Position numbers and translations under genes: made by a program. A stretch of DNA of 64,000 nucleotides from Ifrita kowaldi (lineage: Eukaryota; Chordata; Aves; Passeriformes; Cinclosomatidae), in assembly GCA_013398055.1 (NCBI GenBank), contig VZRS01014210.1, positions 413,933 through 477,932 on the forward strand, in the 5' to 3' direction. The notes beneath the pieces were generated by a model. That model made no database searches. It saw nothing but the letters and a program-made list of their open reading frames with translations, and had not been told where the DNA came from. The first letter of the stretch is position 1. Every line of letters starts with the position of its first letter. Below are positions 25,531 through 37,490 of this stretch, one piece after another.

Positions 25531-26660
25531 CTAAAGAGGCCTGAAATAATGAGGTTTGCTGAGCTGTGACTGAGCAATTGCATGACACCAAACTCCTCTG
25601 ACTAAAATAGAGTCTGAATTTTTCCGCTAGTGGAATAAGGAACAGCATCAGAGACTACCAGTATTTCACTGTTCTGACTGTTCTCTCTATTCATACCTTG
25701 TTTTTATTCATCATTAGCTCAAGGATGAGATCCAGGGATTCTGCTAATTATGATCTGTTTTTCAGGGAAGGCAGGCAGCGAGACAGGGATTACTGATGGT
25801 GACATTTGCAGTAGGGACAAGTACCAGCAACATATGGATTAGAAATATTGGGTGGGTTTTCTGGCCTGACAGTGTTGGAAATCAAGCTTTATATTATGTC
25901 CAGTAAAGTAGTTTTCACCGACAGCTGATTATTTCAGTGTATCACTCTGGAAGAGAATACTCACCGATCCATATTCAAGGGTCGGCTGCTGTATTTTGTG
26001 TAACTGGAAGAATGCATGGATTTGTTGCATTTTCATCACAGCTACCAAAAGAAAATGATTTTCCCCCTTCTTTTGACTAGTACTAGGGTTTTAGTCTTGC
26101 AAAAGGATTTTCTAGGTAGAAATTTCAGGTAAAATAAATTCTGGATTTAAACACCAAGTGGAGTGGGAACCACCACCCGGCAGTTTTTGAGTATTCATCA
26201 TTTCTTGAAAATTGGACCTTTTAAAATACTTCAAGTTGGGTACACTAGAAATTGAGGCATTCAAATCACTAACTGCTTTTAAAAATGACAGCCAGAATCT
26301 CCATTAACATTGCATCTTCTGCCTAGGGGATCACAGAACAGAGCCTTGATGTGTCTTTGAGGATGGAAATGAAGCAGTTTAAGAAGTTACTGTGCTTCAG
26401 CTGAAGTGTGGTAATAGCACACAACCACATCTAGTTCATTTTGCTGAAAAACAAAATAGAAATCACAGAGGATGATATAAGGCTGTCTGTTTTGCTTTTC
26501 ATAGAAGCAGACTAGCAGTGATGCCGTAGTATCTTACCACATCTCAGCCATGGGAATGGTAATTTCCAGCTGATGAAAGGTAAATGATGGCTAGAACAGG
26601 TGGATGCATTAAAATCGCAATGTGCTTCAAGATACCTGTCAGTGTTCCTGGAGGAGTGGG

Positions 26661-26765
26661 ACGTGCTGTGCTGGTTTGGACCAGTGGTCAGTCTAATTCA
26701 GTACCCTACCCATGATCAGTGCTGGATAACTTAGGCAATCAACAGGAAATTGTGCATTTGACTAT
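26661..26765 (+). repeat. Sauropsid-type interspersed repeat fragment
   Basis: The stretch gctggtttggaccagtgg tcagtctaattcagtaccctacc followed by gatcagtgctggataacttaggcaa resembles a common sauropsid interspersed repeat of the form 'ggaccagtggtccatctagtccagtatcctgtc ... cagtggccagtgctgga'. I know the motif but not its family name with certainty, so I give no family. It lies 0.4 kb upstream of the CR1 relic. Confidence 0.5.
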
Positions 26766-26804
26766 CAAATGTTTTATCAACTGGGGAAGTGTTGGATTAT
26801 TTAT

Positions 26805-26819
26805 CTTTTTTTTTTTTTT
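26805..26819 (+). repeat. T homopolymer (15)
   Basis: A 15-base T run some 40 bases after the interspersed fragment at 26661-26765. Confidence 0.8.
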
Positions 26820-26964
26820 AATTTATAAAACCAAACCAGGCTGATTTAGTCATTGAAAGAGTTTTTTCTAAAATGCAGTTAAAATTTCTCTTTAAGTCTT
26901 CCTTCACAGACAGGGAGTTTATTGACATTTCTTAGTGTTTTCCCTTCCGACACCTCAGCTTGAG

Positions 26965-27010
26965 GATTGGTCTAAACCATTTGCAGTCTTCAGGCTAGCT
27001 CAGACCAATC
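26965..27010. repeat. Inverted repeat, 9-base arms
   Basis: gattggtct (26965-26973) pairs perfectly with agaccaatc (27002-27010), with a 28-base loop. Each arm holds a CCAAT/ATTGG pentamer in opposite orientation. It sits between the interspersed fragment at 26.7 kb and the CR1 relic at 27.2 kb. Confidence 0.8.
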
Positions 27011-27189
27011 TTTCTAAATGTTCTTCTGTATCTCCAAAAGGCCATATTCATGGTATATGAATAGTGTGGAGTTGGTTTTTTTGCTAATGTTATAGCTGAA
27101 AGATAAAATATTAAATGGGTATCATGTAGCTATTGTATTGCTTGAGCATGTCTTCACATTAATTCAAATTAATTTAAACAAGGTGATGG

Positions 27190-28765
27190 GAGTAAAGTGC
27201 AGAGTAGAAAAGGGATAGATCAGAAAAAGGAGATAAGATAGGTGTATTCAAATAGGCAGAGCCTGATGAAATTTGCCCTAGGGTACATCAGCAACTAGCC
27301 AAGCAACCTTTGAACCATTTACAATTATCTTTTAGAAATTGGGAAGGCCAAGAGAGATCCTGGAGGACCGAAAAGGGCAAAGGCATTACCTCAGTTTGAA
27401 AAAGGGGGATCCAGGGAATTACAGACTAGTTAGTCTAACTGCACTGCTTAGAGAATTGGAACAAAATTTTTAATCAGTTTCTAGGAATCTGGAGGATAAG
27501 AAAATAAGGACTCAGGAATAGCAGTACCTATGATGTTACCTTGATTTCAGTAATTTCTGATAAAACCTCTTGTGGCATTTCTGTGGAATAAGGAAATATA
27601 TGTATTTAATTATATGGTAAACAAATAATTGTTAAGGACCGTGTTTGAAGAGTACCCATAATTGACTGCGAAAATCAGGGGAAGAAGGGAGACGGCATGA
27701 GGAATTGTGTGAATACACCCATGTTTGTCTTGGGCTGAGCTTTATTTGCTGTTCTCTTTGCTGGTGTGGACAAGGGAATAGTAACTAAATCTGCAAGTAA
27801 GTCCAGACTAAGTGGGGCTCAAGCACTGTGGAGCACAGTTCAGAATTAAATGGCTATGGTAGATTGAAAAGGCATGTGGAAATCTGCAGCTTACAGCTTA
27901 ATGAGTTGAAATGAGGAAATACACCGTGATGAGGACGTGGCAGGGCTGCACAGCACGGGAAGAGTGCTTTGGGACAGGCGCTGCATCACCACCTAGACAC
28001 AAGCCAGCAGTTGCAGAGAGGACAAGCTGCACCTGGAGTGTGTGCCCAGGACTGAAACTAAAGGTAATGGTGCTGCTGAGACCCCAGACATGGTGCTGTG
28101 TCCAGCTGCAAGGGTGGTGCATCAGGGAATGTGGGCTGGCTGAAGGGATCCCTGGATGTGGCTGGGGCCTAGGATGAGAAGGGGGTATTGGAGCTGGGTC
28201 TGACCAGCCTGTGGATGAGGAGACCAAGTGGTCAGTTGCCATCTCAGTCAAGGGATGGACAAGAGGTGGTCCTAGTTTATGAGAAAGCTTGAATCCCACC
28301 ACTGGTCACAAGTATGAGGAAGGCAGGTCAAGCAAGGTGCCGAAACCAGATGAATCAGGCAGAAGAATGGTGGGTGACTGGGGACTGGAGCAGGAGATGG
28401 GTGAGTGGGGACCACGGGAGCAGTGCTTCCCAAGCCTGGGGGAGGGAGGGTCTGAGCATGCTCACCTGCCCTGGGCAGGTGAGTGGGGTGATGGCACTGT
28501 CCTGTTTTTCCAGGGGGAGCACAAGGAAAGGAAAAGAGGGAAAGTGCACAGGGTGCAGCAAGGAAAGTTCCTATAGCTCAGCTTCAGAGTGAAAGAGCAC
28601 TGAGCAAGAGCCCAGAGAACCTGTGGTACTACCATTTTAGAAGGTGTTCAAAAATCAGCTGGGCAAGGCTCTGGACAGCAGGGTCTGACTTCAGAGTTAC
28701 TCCTGCTTTGAACACGGATTTGGGCATGCAGAGGTCCTTTCCCACCTGCTTTATTCAGAGTTTTA
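27190..28765 (+). mobile_element. Degenerate, 5'-truncated CR1-type LINE with reverse-transcriptase remnant and 3' end
   Basis: This is an old non-LTR retrotransposon relic in the + orientation. Around 27398-27440 a frame reads KKGDPGNYRLVSLT, matching the CR1 signature KKGDPGNYRPVSLT before the reverse-transcriptase catalytic block. At about 27540-27600 the DNA follows the CR1 region encoding motif A (DFSKAFDTV), here broken by two stop codons. At about 27730-27920 it follows the region around the catalytic FADD box, but that box is mutated. At 28070-28115 (gctgtgtccagctgcaagggtgg) and 28555-28765 (gcaaggaaagttcc, then gttcaaaa, ggacagca, gtctgacttcagagttactcctgctttga, gcagaggtcctttccc) it follows the well-known CR1 3' region. 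The left end is uncertain by tens of bases. Frameshifts and stops exclude activity. Matches are from memory of the family, not from an alignment. Confidence 0.8.
28453..28483. repeat. Two overlapping palindromes inside the CR1 relic
   Basis: TGAGCATGCTCA (28453-28464) is a perfect 12-base palindrome. CTCACCTGCCC (28461-28471), one T, then GGGCAGGTGAG (28473-28483) is a perfect inverted repeat with 11-base arms. They share four bases. The second contains two E-box cores (CACCTG and CAGGTG), and CAG|GTGAGT reads as a consensus splice donor on the + strand, with CAG|GTGAGC on the - strand. Confidence 0.9.
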
Positions 28766-31700
28766 ATAAGCTACTTCTTTCCTCCTTAATTTTAGAGGTG
28801 AAATTTTTGAATGATAGGTGAGTGGCAGTGCTTCTCCAGGTAATGTTAATCAACAGTTTAGAAGGGCCAGGTCCTACTGGGATTGCTTCCCTTAGTGTCT
28901 CTTAATAATGTAAAAATGTTTGTTTTCTCAATCAGGCGTCAAGAGGAAACAATGTAATCAAATGTTTAAATTTCTTCAATGCTTCAGCATTTTCTTTGTT
29001 AGAAGCACCAGTGCGTTTTCTAGGACACAGGTGTTTAAATTCATTGCCTTTAAGAAACGTTTGTGTCAAGCACGTGGATTGGATTGGGTGCTTGAAGGAA
29101 ATTGTTGCCTTGTAATATAATAAACACGTACCTAATCAGAGAAGCTGATTATTTCCCATCACAATAAATAGAAAACATGTGACCAGTGACATCAGCATCT
29201 ATTTTTTTCTTAGTGTTTTGCAAAAGTAATAGCAATGAGCGTGTAATAGTGATATGTAATCTCTAACATGCAGTGGTTAAATATTAATATACATTGGCTG
29301 TGTTTAAAGATGAAGAATGGCTTTTAGGTAATGAAACGTTAACTCTCTCTTAAGCTCCATTGAATTTTGTAAGGTGACCTGTAGAAGGGGAGTGTGTTGC
29401 CATCAGAATGGTCGTCTGTTGCATAAACCTTAGCAAGAAATCCATGCAATTATTAGGATATTGAGAAATTAACACTAAGGTTGCTGTCAAGGTCTGATTT
29501 AATCAGTTAAAAACATAGCCAGGCTGCTTGACAGGGATCACATAAAGCATTCCCAAAGGCTTGGGGTCTGTCTAGCTCATCTGTCCCATTTCCCTAATCA
29601 TGTTGATGGTGGTTTTTCGTTTTGTTATGATTCTGAAGTGGTGCTGTGGAGCTGACAAAGCCGCCTTGTTCAGAGCTGTGGCGGTCCAGGGGTTATTTTG
29701 TGTGATACTGTGACAATCTTTAGGGTCATGTAGTTAAGGAGCTGCCCCATTTTCCCTGTTGGGACAGTCTCTCCTGGCACTTGCACAGTGTCATGGAGAC
29801 TTTAGGCAGTATGTGTAATCTTGGTTAATTGTGTTAGATATTTGTTCTTCTTGTTTAATGTTTGTCAAAGTCTTGTAAATGAAGTTGTTACAGTGTGAAA
29901 TTTTATGGTGTCCGAGTTGGAAATGATCCTGCTTACCTTGTTGAGTTCCTTCCAAGCTGTTCCTTGTGGTGGTTCTGCTTTGTAGGCCAGCATGCAGGAG
30001 TGGTGAGCTGGTCTTCCTCCTGAGTTTTACTTGATAGTCATTAACTCCAGATGGCAAATATGATTTTATGCTGTTGTAAAAGGTGTTTTGTTCAAAAGGA
30101 GTTCTGTAACATATGCAATGGGATTGAGATTTCTGAAAATTTCAATTTATCTGTTTATAGATAAAGCACCAATTATTGGCATTGCCAGGGTGGAGACCCT
30201 GACTGATGAGGCACACAATGAAGAAGGGCTGCTACAATGTACACTACAGATATTATAACAAAAATGTCATATTTTTTTCTGCATAGCTGTGACTGATTGG
30301 CTGTAGACATTCCTGACACTGCCTGACAGAAAGGGTTATTTTATCTGAAAACAGTGCAGTTACAGATGAGAGACCTCCTGAAAAACATCACTCACTTTTA
30401 CTAGCGACATCCATCACTTCCTAATTATGGGTGCTTTCAGGTGGAGAAACAAGTTCTTTCCATTGCTCCTCCTGAGCTTTTCTTGTCCTTCTGCCAGCAG
30501 CATAGGGTTAAAGTTGGCCTTTTATCCAGGGGCAGAGGGACCTGTGGATTAAATTAATGCATATTGATGTCTGTATGTGTTAGATGGGTATCCCACTGTT
30601 AAGGGAATGGCAGTGGCCAGAACTGTGGAGAATGAATAATTCTTTGTAGCTTAACTATCTACTTTGAAGTACAGAAGATCTGTTAAACTTACTTGTTTGG
30701 AAGTCAGGACTTTTTACTGTCCTTTCAAAAGCTGAATCAGATCAGAGCGAGTCATGTGTCCAGTGAAGAGAAAAACCCCTGATCCCTGCTCAGAAACAGG
30801 AGAGTCTCTGAATCTCAGTTTTCTAACACATGTGCTAATTTTGGTGACAAGAGCAACTCTTCCCTTAATGGTCCAGGAGCTCTCACCCCTCTGGATGTCC
30901 CTGGAGCTGCACTGGCCATGGCACCTTCTTCCCCAGCCCCTCCTGGCTGCAAGTTCCTGCTGCCTCCAAGCATGGGGTAGGGAAGGGTCTTCTTCCCTCT
31001 CCTGTACAACTTGGCATTGCTGCCTTTTGGTCCACTGCCAGGACAGAGACTAAAGTGGAATTTTTCCAAAATGCTGAATTGCCCTGACCTTTTTCCCACT
31101 GAATTTGTTGGTCCTGGTACCATACTGTAGAATTTCTCAGAAATGCATACACCTTTTTTGTGAAAGTCATATGCGTTTTCAGTGCAGTCCCTAGCACTTC
31201 CTAGAGATCTGGTGATCCAGCGTTGATTCCAAACCCTCTGCTGCTTCCTGGCATCAGAGCAGGTGCTGGCAGCTGTATCCATTATACAGTGGCCTAATTG
31301 ATTGGAAGTAGTTCTATCTGCAGGAGCCCTTTCCATGGCTGGGTGTCTTACACTCCAGTGTGCTTCAGCCCACCTTCTGTGCAGAGCTTGGATTTTCAGA
31401 TCAGCTCTTAAGAAATTTACTTTCCTTTGCCATACTAGATAATTCCTGTAGTCTTACAGCTAGAGCAAGGCAGATTTACTTTCTCTGTGTACTTCTGTTT
31501 ACATACGGACAAAAATAACAGTTGGTGGAAGTATTATTTGTTTTTATGCATAGATGAGCCTTTGCTCCACCCATGAGTGTGCCTCTGCTTACATTTCTTT
31601 GTATTTACTTTGCGTGGCCCATGGATCAGACAAGTGTGGAGACGCCGAGGATACCATGGCAGTATGGTCAGCATAGGTGCCTGTGTGCATGGTGTGGCCA

Positions 31701-34700
31701 GGGAGGAATAAATGAGCATTTTCAAAATTGTTATTTAATTCCAGTGACTCTGCAGATGGCAAAGTATTTACAGTTGCTTGAGTAATCTCTGCTGCCCTGC
31801 TCTGCCTTTTCTCTTTGAAGAGTAGCTGCCTTGCAGCCCTTCCCTGGCTGCTGGTAATAACAGTAATTAAAGCACACCTGGTAATGACAACAGATGTGCT
31901 GTACCTTCTGCTGCCGAGGACACTGATGTCCTGAGGTTGGGAGTGCCCATTGCCACTTAATATGAGCCCTCAATTTAAATATAGGCTCAAGGTTAAAACC
32001 ACAGTCCACAGATAAGGTGGGAGTGGACAGCTCCATTCCCCGAGTACATCTCTGGCTTCCTCCTGAGAATTGTAAGTAGGACAGATATTGTCCTGTTGAA
32101 CTGAGTTGGTATTCTTTTTGTCCTTAATTTTGTAGTGCTACAGCAGGGCCTTTTTGCAAAAAGACCCAAAGCTGTGTCTGTTCCTTCAGAAATAAAGAGT
32201 TCAAATGAGATGAAAGTAATTTAAACCAAAAATGTAGGCTTGCTGATGCTGTGATCTCCAGACTTGCCAAAGCTTCCATGGCCAAACACCCAAGGTGCCC
32301 AGTGTGGGTGAGCATCGCCCATGGGTTGTATTGTCAGGGTTCTGGAAACATCTCTGGATATCTTACATGTTGAGTAAAAACCCTGAATGTTATTGAAGTT
32401 CCAGAAAAAGAAGTGAAATGCGCTGATGGTTAAGTTTATCTTTTCCTGAAAGACTTGGGTCAAAGTTTAATTTACTTTAGGGGAAGGGGGATGGGGGAAA
32501 CAACAATAAAACCCACCCCAGAACTTGAAATACCCCTTGCCCACTTTTTTGAAGTCTCAAAGACTGAAATGGATAGTTACCTATTAACTCTCCAAAGACT
32601 AATTTGTGGGGACGATGGCTCCAGAGCAGAGGCTTTTGCAGGGAAAGTGTGGGAGAGCCCATCTGTCAATATTGTTCTTACTGCTTTTCCAGTGCTTTTA
32701 CAAATTGATAGTCTGGGAATTGTCTGTGCTGCAGGTAAAGCCAGTTTCAAGCCCTTGCGTGCTGATATTTTATTGAAGTGAGACATGAATGCTCAGGGGA
32801 AAAATGGCATTGTGAGATAAAGGGCTCTGATACAAGCATATAGCTTAAATGTCATCTTACACAAAAGAGATAAAGCAGATGTTAATTGCAAAACTGTACT
32901 TTATATACACTCTTTACTTATTAAAGTTATTTAATCTAATTCAGCATATATGAACACATATGAGTGCTCTGTGTATCCATCCTAAAAATGCTTCTTTGAA
33001 GCAGTGCTGTGATTATGCAAATATATAGGTTTAATAGAAGAGAGAGTAGCAGATTTAGTAGTGTCTGATTAGAGAGAATATTTTTTTCCAGGATTAAGAG
33101 TCTGAAATAACAATCAATTTTATCATTTGTTTTGAAGGAGAGAATTGCAGGTACACATTTTCTTCAAGCATTAGATAAGTGGTCTGACTGGAATAGCAGT
33201 TTTAATCTGTTTTAATGATGTTTTTCCAATATGAAAGGGGCCAAGAGATGCAGAAGTCTAAAGGTCTGCTGGTAATGGTTGAAGTGATGGGAGTTGTTTA
33301 CAGAACATAGTGACTAGATAGCTGCCTGTTGGTGAGAGCATACGTGCGACCTTTGTTCTTGGTGTAAAGTATAATTAAGAAATATGTGCCTATGTGTATT
33401 TAAAAGCAATAAAACCATCCCATTTGCAGACTGCAGGGTATTTAGGGTTGGCAGATACAGAAGCATTTCAGTGAGTGCTGGTGTTAACTGTTTTGTTATT
33501 ACTGATGTTGAGATGCCTTTCTCCAATGCAGCTAAAATGAGGTCAAATCAAATCTTTATTAAGCGTTACTCATATGAGTGAGGTAATCGCCTGTTGTCTT
33601 ATCTATATAGGTAAAACTCTAATCTTTTTTAGGTCATCACAAAGTGAAAACTGAGAAATCCCAGCCTCACCTGCCTTTTGCCTACAGTGCATGCCACGAC
33701 TCTTGCAGATCTGTTACGGGGCTATTTAGTAGGCTTTGATTTTTTGTCTTGCTCTGCTGGTTAAGGCCATGTGCTTTCAACATGTAGAAACCTCAGAGAG
33801 GCAAAACTGTGGGCAATTTACTTCTGAAATCCTTAAAGACTGACTTTTAATTTTTTGTATTGTTCCTCAGTGCCTGAAATTTCTGTGGCAGTCAGGGTTA
33901 ACACTGATCACTTCGTAACAAACCATCTTTCTTACTCTTGTTTTGAATTGTTACAGCGGGAGCTTTTTGCTGCTCCAGTGTTTGATGTGTCTGCAGCCCC
34001 CTTCTTATGTGGGAAACAGAGGAAATGTATGACACGTGGCAGTGGCAGGTTTGAAAGGAGCAGCTGCGAGTTGCTTGGAGGTTTTGGAAGTGCAAACCTT
34101 GTGTGCTAGATGCCTTTCACAAAGCTGTGCTGTCAGCCTGAGATCCTTAGGAAGGTAGTGCTTTTACTACACCCAGGGCAGAGGTGAAAACAGCCAGCAG
34201 GGCACCGGGGTTGGCAGAGCCTCGCTGCTCCTGGAGCTGCCTGCCCAGCCCTGCTGGTCTTGTCTTTCTGCATGCCCAGTTTGCTGCTGACCTCTGCCTG
34301 GAGGGACACTTTGCCCTTGCAGTGCTATATCCCTTCATCCCTCCTTACTCCCTAACAGCAGCAGCAGAGCATTTGGATGGGTTTCATGGAGAAGGGTATT
34401 TGCTGCTGCTCAGGCACTGGGGTGGTCCAAGTGTGCTGGTACTTTGGCAGGGTAGGCACGTGGGAAAACTGCTGGTGAAACATTCCCCATCCTCAGCCCT
34501 GGACTTGCCAGCTCTGCAAGAGCAGAGCCATAGTGACCGGTGCTCTCTAGCTGGGCAGGATTCTGTGTCACAATTGAATTAGTGTAAATATTTTTCATAA
34601 TGTGTTTTTGTGCGTAAAGATATTTTTTTCTAACAGCTGCAGTTCTTGAACCACAAACTGCAAAGGGAGGAATGTAACACCTTTAAAACAGAGGAGACAA

Positions 34701-37464
34701 GCAAAGGAAATTCCTTAATTTAGCCTCCTTTATGTGAAACCTGATAAACAGCTGCCTTAGAGTACAGGAGGAAAAGGGCATCACTAAGAAAGGGGAAGAC
34801 TTGAAAACAAATATCCCATTTCAGTCCTCTTGCAGCAGAGTATCAGCTGGAAAGAAACTTAAGCTCTTTATGAGAGGTTAAGCAATAATATTATGAGAAA
34901 TGGGTATTTTTTTCACCATACATACAGCCACAATTTGTTGTCAACATGAGAAAAGGCCTCTGGTGTGTAAATGTCTGATTTTTCCTTGTGGTGAAGGAAC
35001 TCCAGATCTACTGTCAATCCTGTGCACTAACCATGATGCAGACCTCCTTTTCTAAGGGTTGATAATAAATAGAAAATTGACAACTTCAAGAGAATTTATT
35101 AAAGAGGAAATATTTTCTTTTTAACTTTTTTTTTTTTGCCCACTTAGAAGGAAATCTAGCTGGGGATCTTTCTCATCTCTCTTGTTGCTGTCCAGGATTA
35201 ATGCCCAGACCCTTTAAAGGCCATTAGTACGAGGAACAGACGTTAAAAGAGAACAAAGTCTTGTTTTCAGTTGCTTTCACAGTTATTCATTTTGGATTCA
35301 GTGCATGAACGACTTGTAGTTCACAGAGGGTCTGAGTCACAGGATCAAGGCTACAATGGAGGTATTGTGATCACCTTTCTCTCCCCCCCACCCTGCGCAG
35401 TCGAGTTGAAATCCTGCTTTTTGACATCCAAGCTGTTGCTTTGGTGACCAATTATGACTCCAGAAGTATACATTGTGGTCTCACTCAATAGCTGAAGGAG
35501 TGTAAGGAAAAAGATAAATGTGTTCAAACACAGCTCTGTTTCACAAGCCTTCAAGGTGATTCAGAATAGAGCTGTTGGCATGTTTGATTTAACGTCGTGT
35601 ATCAGCGCGGTGTTAGGAATTCAAATGTCAGCGTTACAAATCCAGAAAACATAATTAAAGGTGATTTAACACTCAGAATGCTGTGCCCTTTACATACACA
35701 TTATAATTACCTCTAATTTTTGGTAGCATGGAGTTCTCGGTTTCTTTAAACAGCACTGTTCCTCTGCAATTATTTAATTTTAGAAATTGTTACGTGTTAA
35801 TCACTCAAACCTTTGTTTTCTAGAAACCTAAGATGCAGTCTGTAATTTTGGTTTAGTGGATGCATCTTGTGCTTTTTTATCTTATTGATGGTCCTCAAAG
35901 TCTTCATGTGAACTCGACAAGGTTGTATGAAGTATTTTTGGAATGAAGAGGGAGTTTCAGGACAGTGACATGGCAGGAGTGAGAAAAATGATAAGTTCCG
36001 TAAATACTTGAATATGGTAACTCCTTCACAAGTAAAGGGGAAAAAAAGCCAAATCAGCGTACAAATACAAGAAAAATGTGTAGTTTTAGGGAAAAGAATC
36101 ACATGTGATGGTTAGGCAGAATTTTCTTTCTTCGGACACTTTCAGCAGTGGTGTTTGCAGGATTCCTTCATTGCTTCTCAGGACACTTAATCTCCTTTTC
36201 TTTGCGTGGTTGGTGAAGTCCCTGGGTTGGAGATGTCTTTGTGTTCAGACACCCCTGTCCATGCCACTTACACTCGCAAGTGACAACTGTAGTGATTTAG
36301 TGACTGTGTCCCCTGTAACGTGCTGACACCACAAGTTACTAATGCTGCTCCTGGGCTAGTGAGTGTGTCTGCTGTCCGTGCTGGGGAGATGGCTTTGTTT
36401 GTCCTCCCCAAAGACTGGTATTTATATTCCCTTGATAAAAGAAAAAGCATTCCAAGCATGCATTCAAAATGAAAACTCTCGCAGATCTGGCAGGTAGAAC
36501 AGTATCACTAATAGCAGCAGATACTTAAGTAGCCTATTTTCATAATCCCACAGGTAGTTGTTAAGAGCATTTTCTCTTACTGGGAGAACATCTATCCTTC
36601 TGTTGAGCTTCTTGTCAGCTATCACTGTATTTATGACCTTAATGGAGTTTCTTGCAATTGTACCAAGATATGGTAGGCTCTATGTATATCCATAATTCAG
36701 TATTTTATTTTACACCTAGCAGCAACTCATGTTGGTGTAGATGAGATATTTGGGTTGCATCTGTACTGGTAACACAGACCTTTCACATGTCCTCATAAAT
36801 GTTCCTGCCTTGGTGGTGGATCTAAATTTAGACTAGTTTTGTAGCTGCGTTTTGCTCTTCTAAATGAGATGATTCTCTTGGGCTAGATGACATCTGCTAC
36901 TGAAGTGGTACCTAGGGCAGAATTAGTAAATCAGCCTTTTCAAAGCATTTTCCCAAATCTGCTGTGTAGAAGAGTATAGATTGACAAGCTGGTAACTTCT
37001 CACTGGGGTTTATGGAAATTAGTAAGTCAGTTATGGAGTGCAAGGAAGCTGTACAGTGCAGCTTGTTTTCTTTTCCTTGTGTAGTTTTTAAATACATTGC
37101 AACAGTTTTGAACTGGGAATGGCATTTTAAGAGGAGACACTTTGGTGCCACTGTGAATAAACCACACAGTGCTGAAGAACCAGATTGTACAAAGGATTTC
37201 AGAAGCTGTTAATAAAAGAGTGTGCTCATTGGTGATATAGGAGTAACAACTATGATGCAAGTCAGATTACAATCTCATTATTTCAAAACGAAAGTTACCT
37301 GGGATACGTATTCTTGTTTTGATCAATAAGCCAATCTTGTGAAATATCAGAGTTTTGCCAGGAAGAATTAAGACTTCAAAATAAAGCATCTGTTGCTGAA
37401 ATCTGAGCCTCTGATCTCTCTATTTAATCACTTGGTAAAGGAAGAGAGAAATAAAATATTCTCC

Positions 37465-37490
37465 AAGTTATTTAGTTTAAAAAATAACTT
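37465..37490. repeat. AT-rich inverted repeat, 9-base arms
   Basis: aagttattt (37465-37473) and aaataactt (37482-37490) are perfect reverse complements around an 8-base AT-rich loop, followed by a T run. Low complexity makes chance likely. Confidence 0.75.

Noticed and set aside
27898..28592. Frames of up to 134 codons on both strands
   Set aside because: Lie inside the degenerate CR1 relic.
30815..31336. 173-codon minus-strand frame, the longest in the window
   Set aside because: Overlaps other frames on both strands in a GC-richer pocket, shows no domain or splice context and no recognisable similarity.
34184..34582. 132-codon plus frame
   Set aside because: GC-rich pocket with an overlapping minus frame; no recognisable domain.
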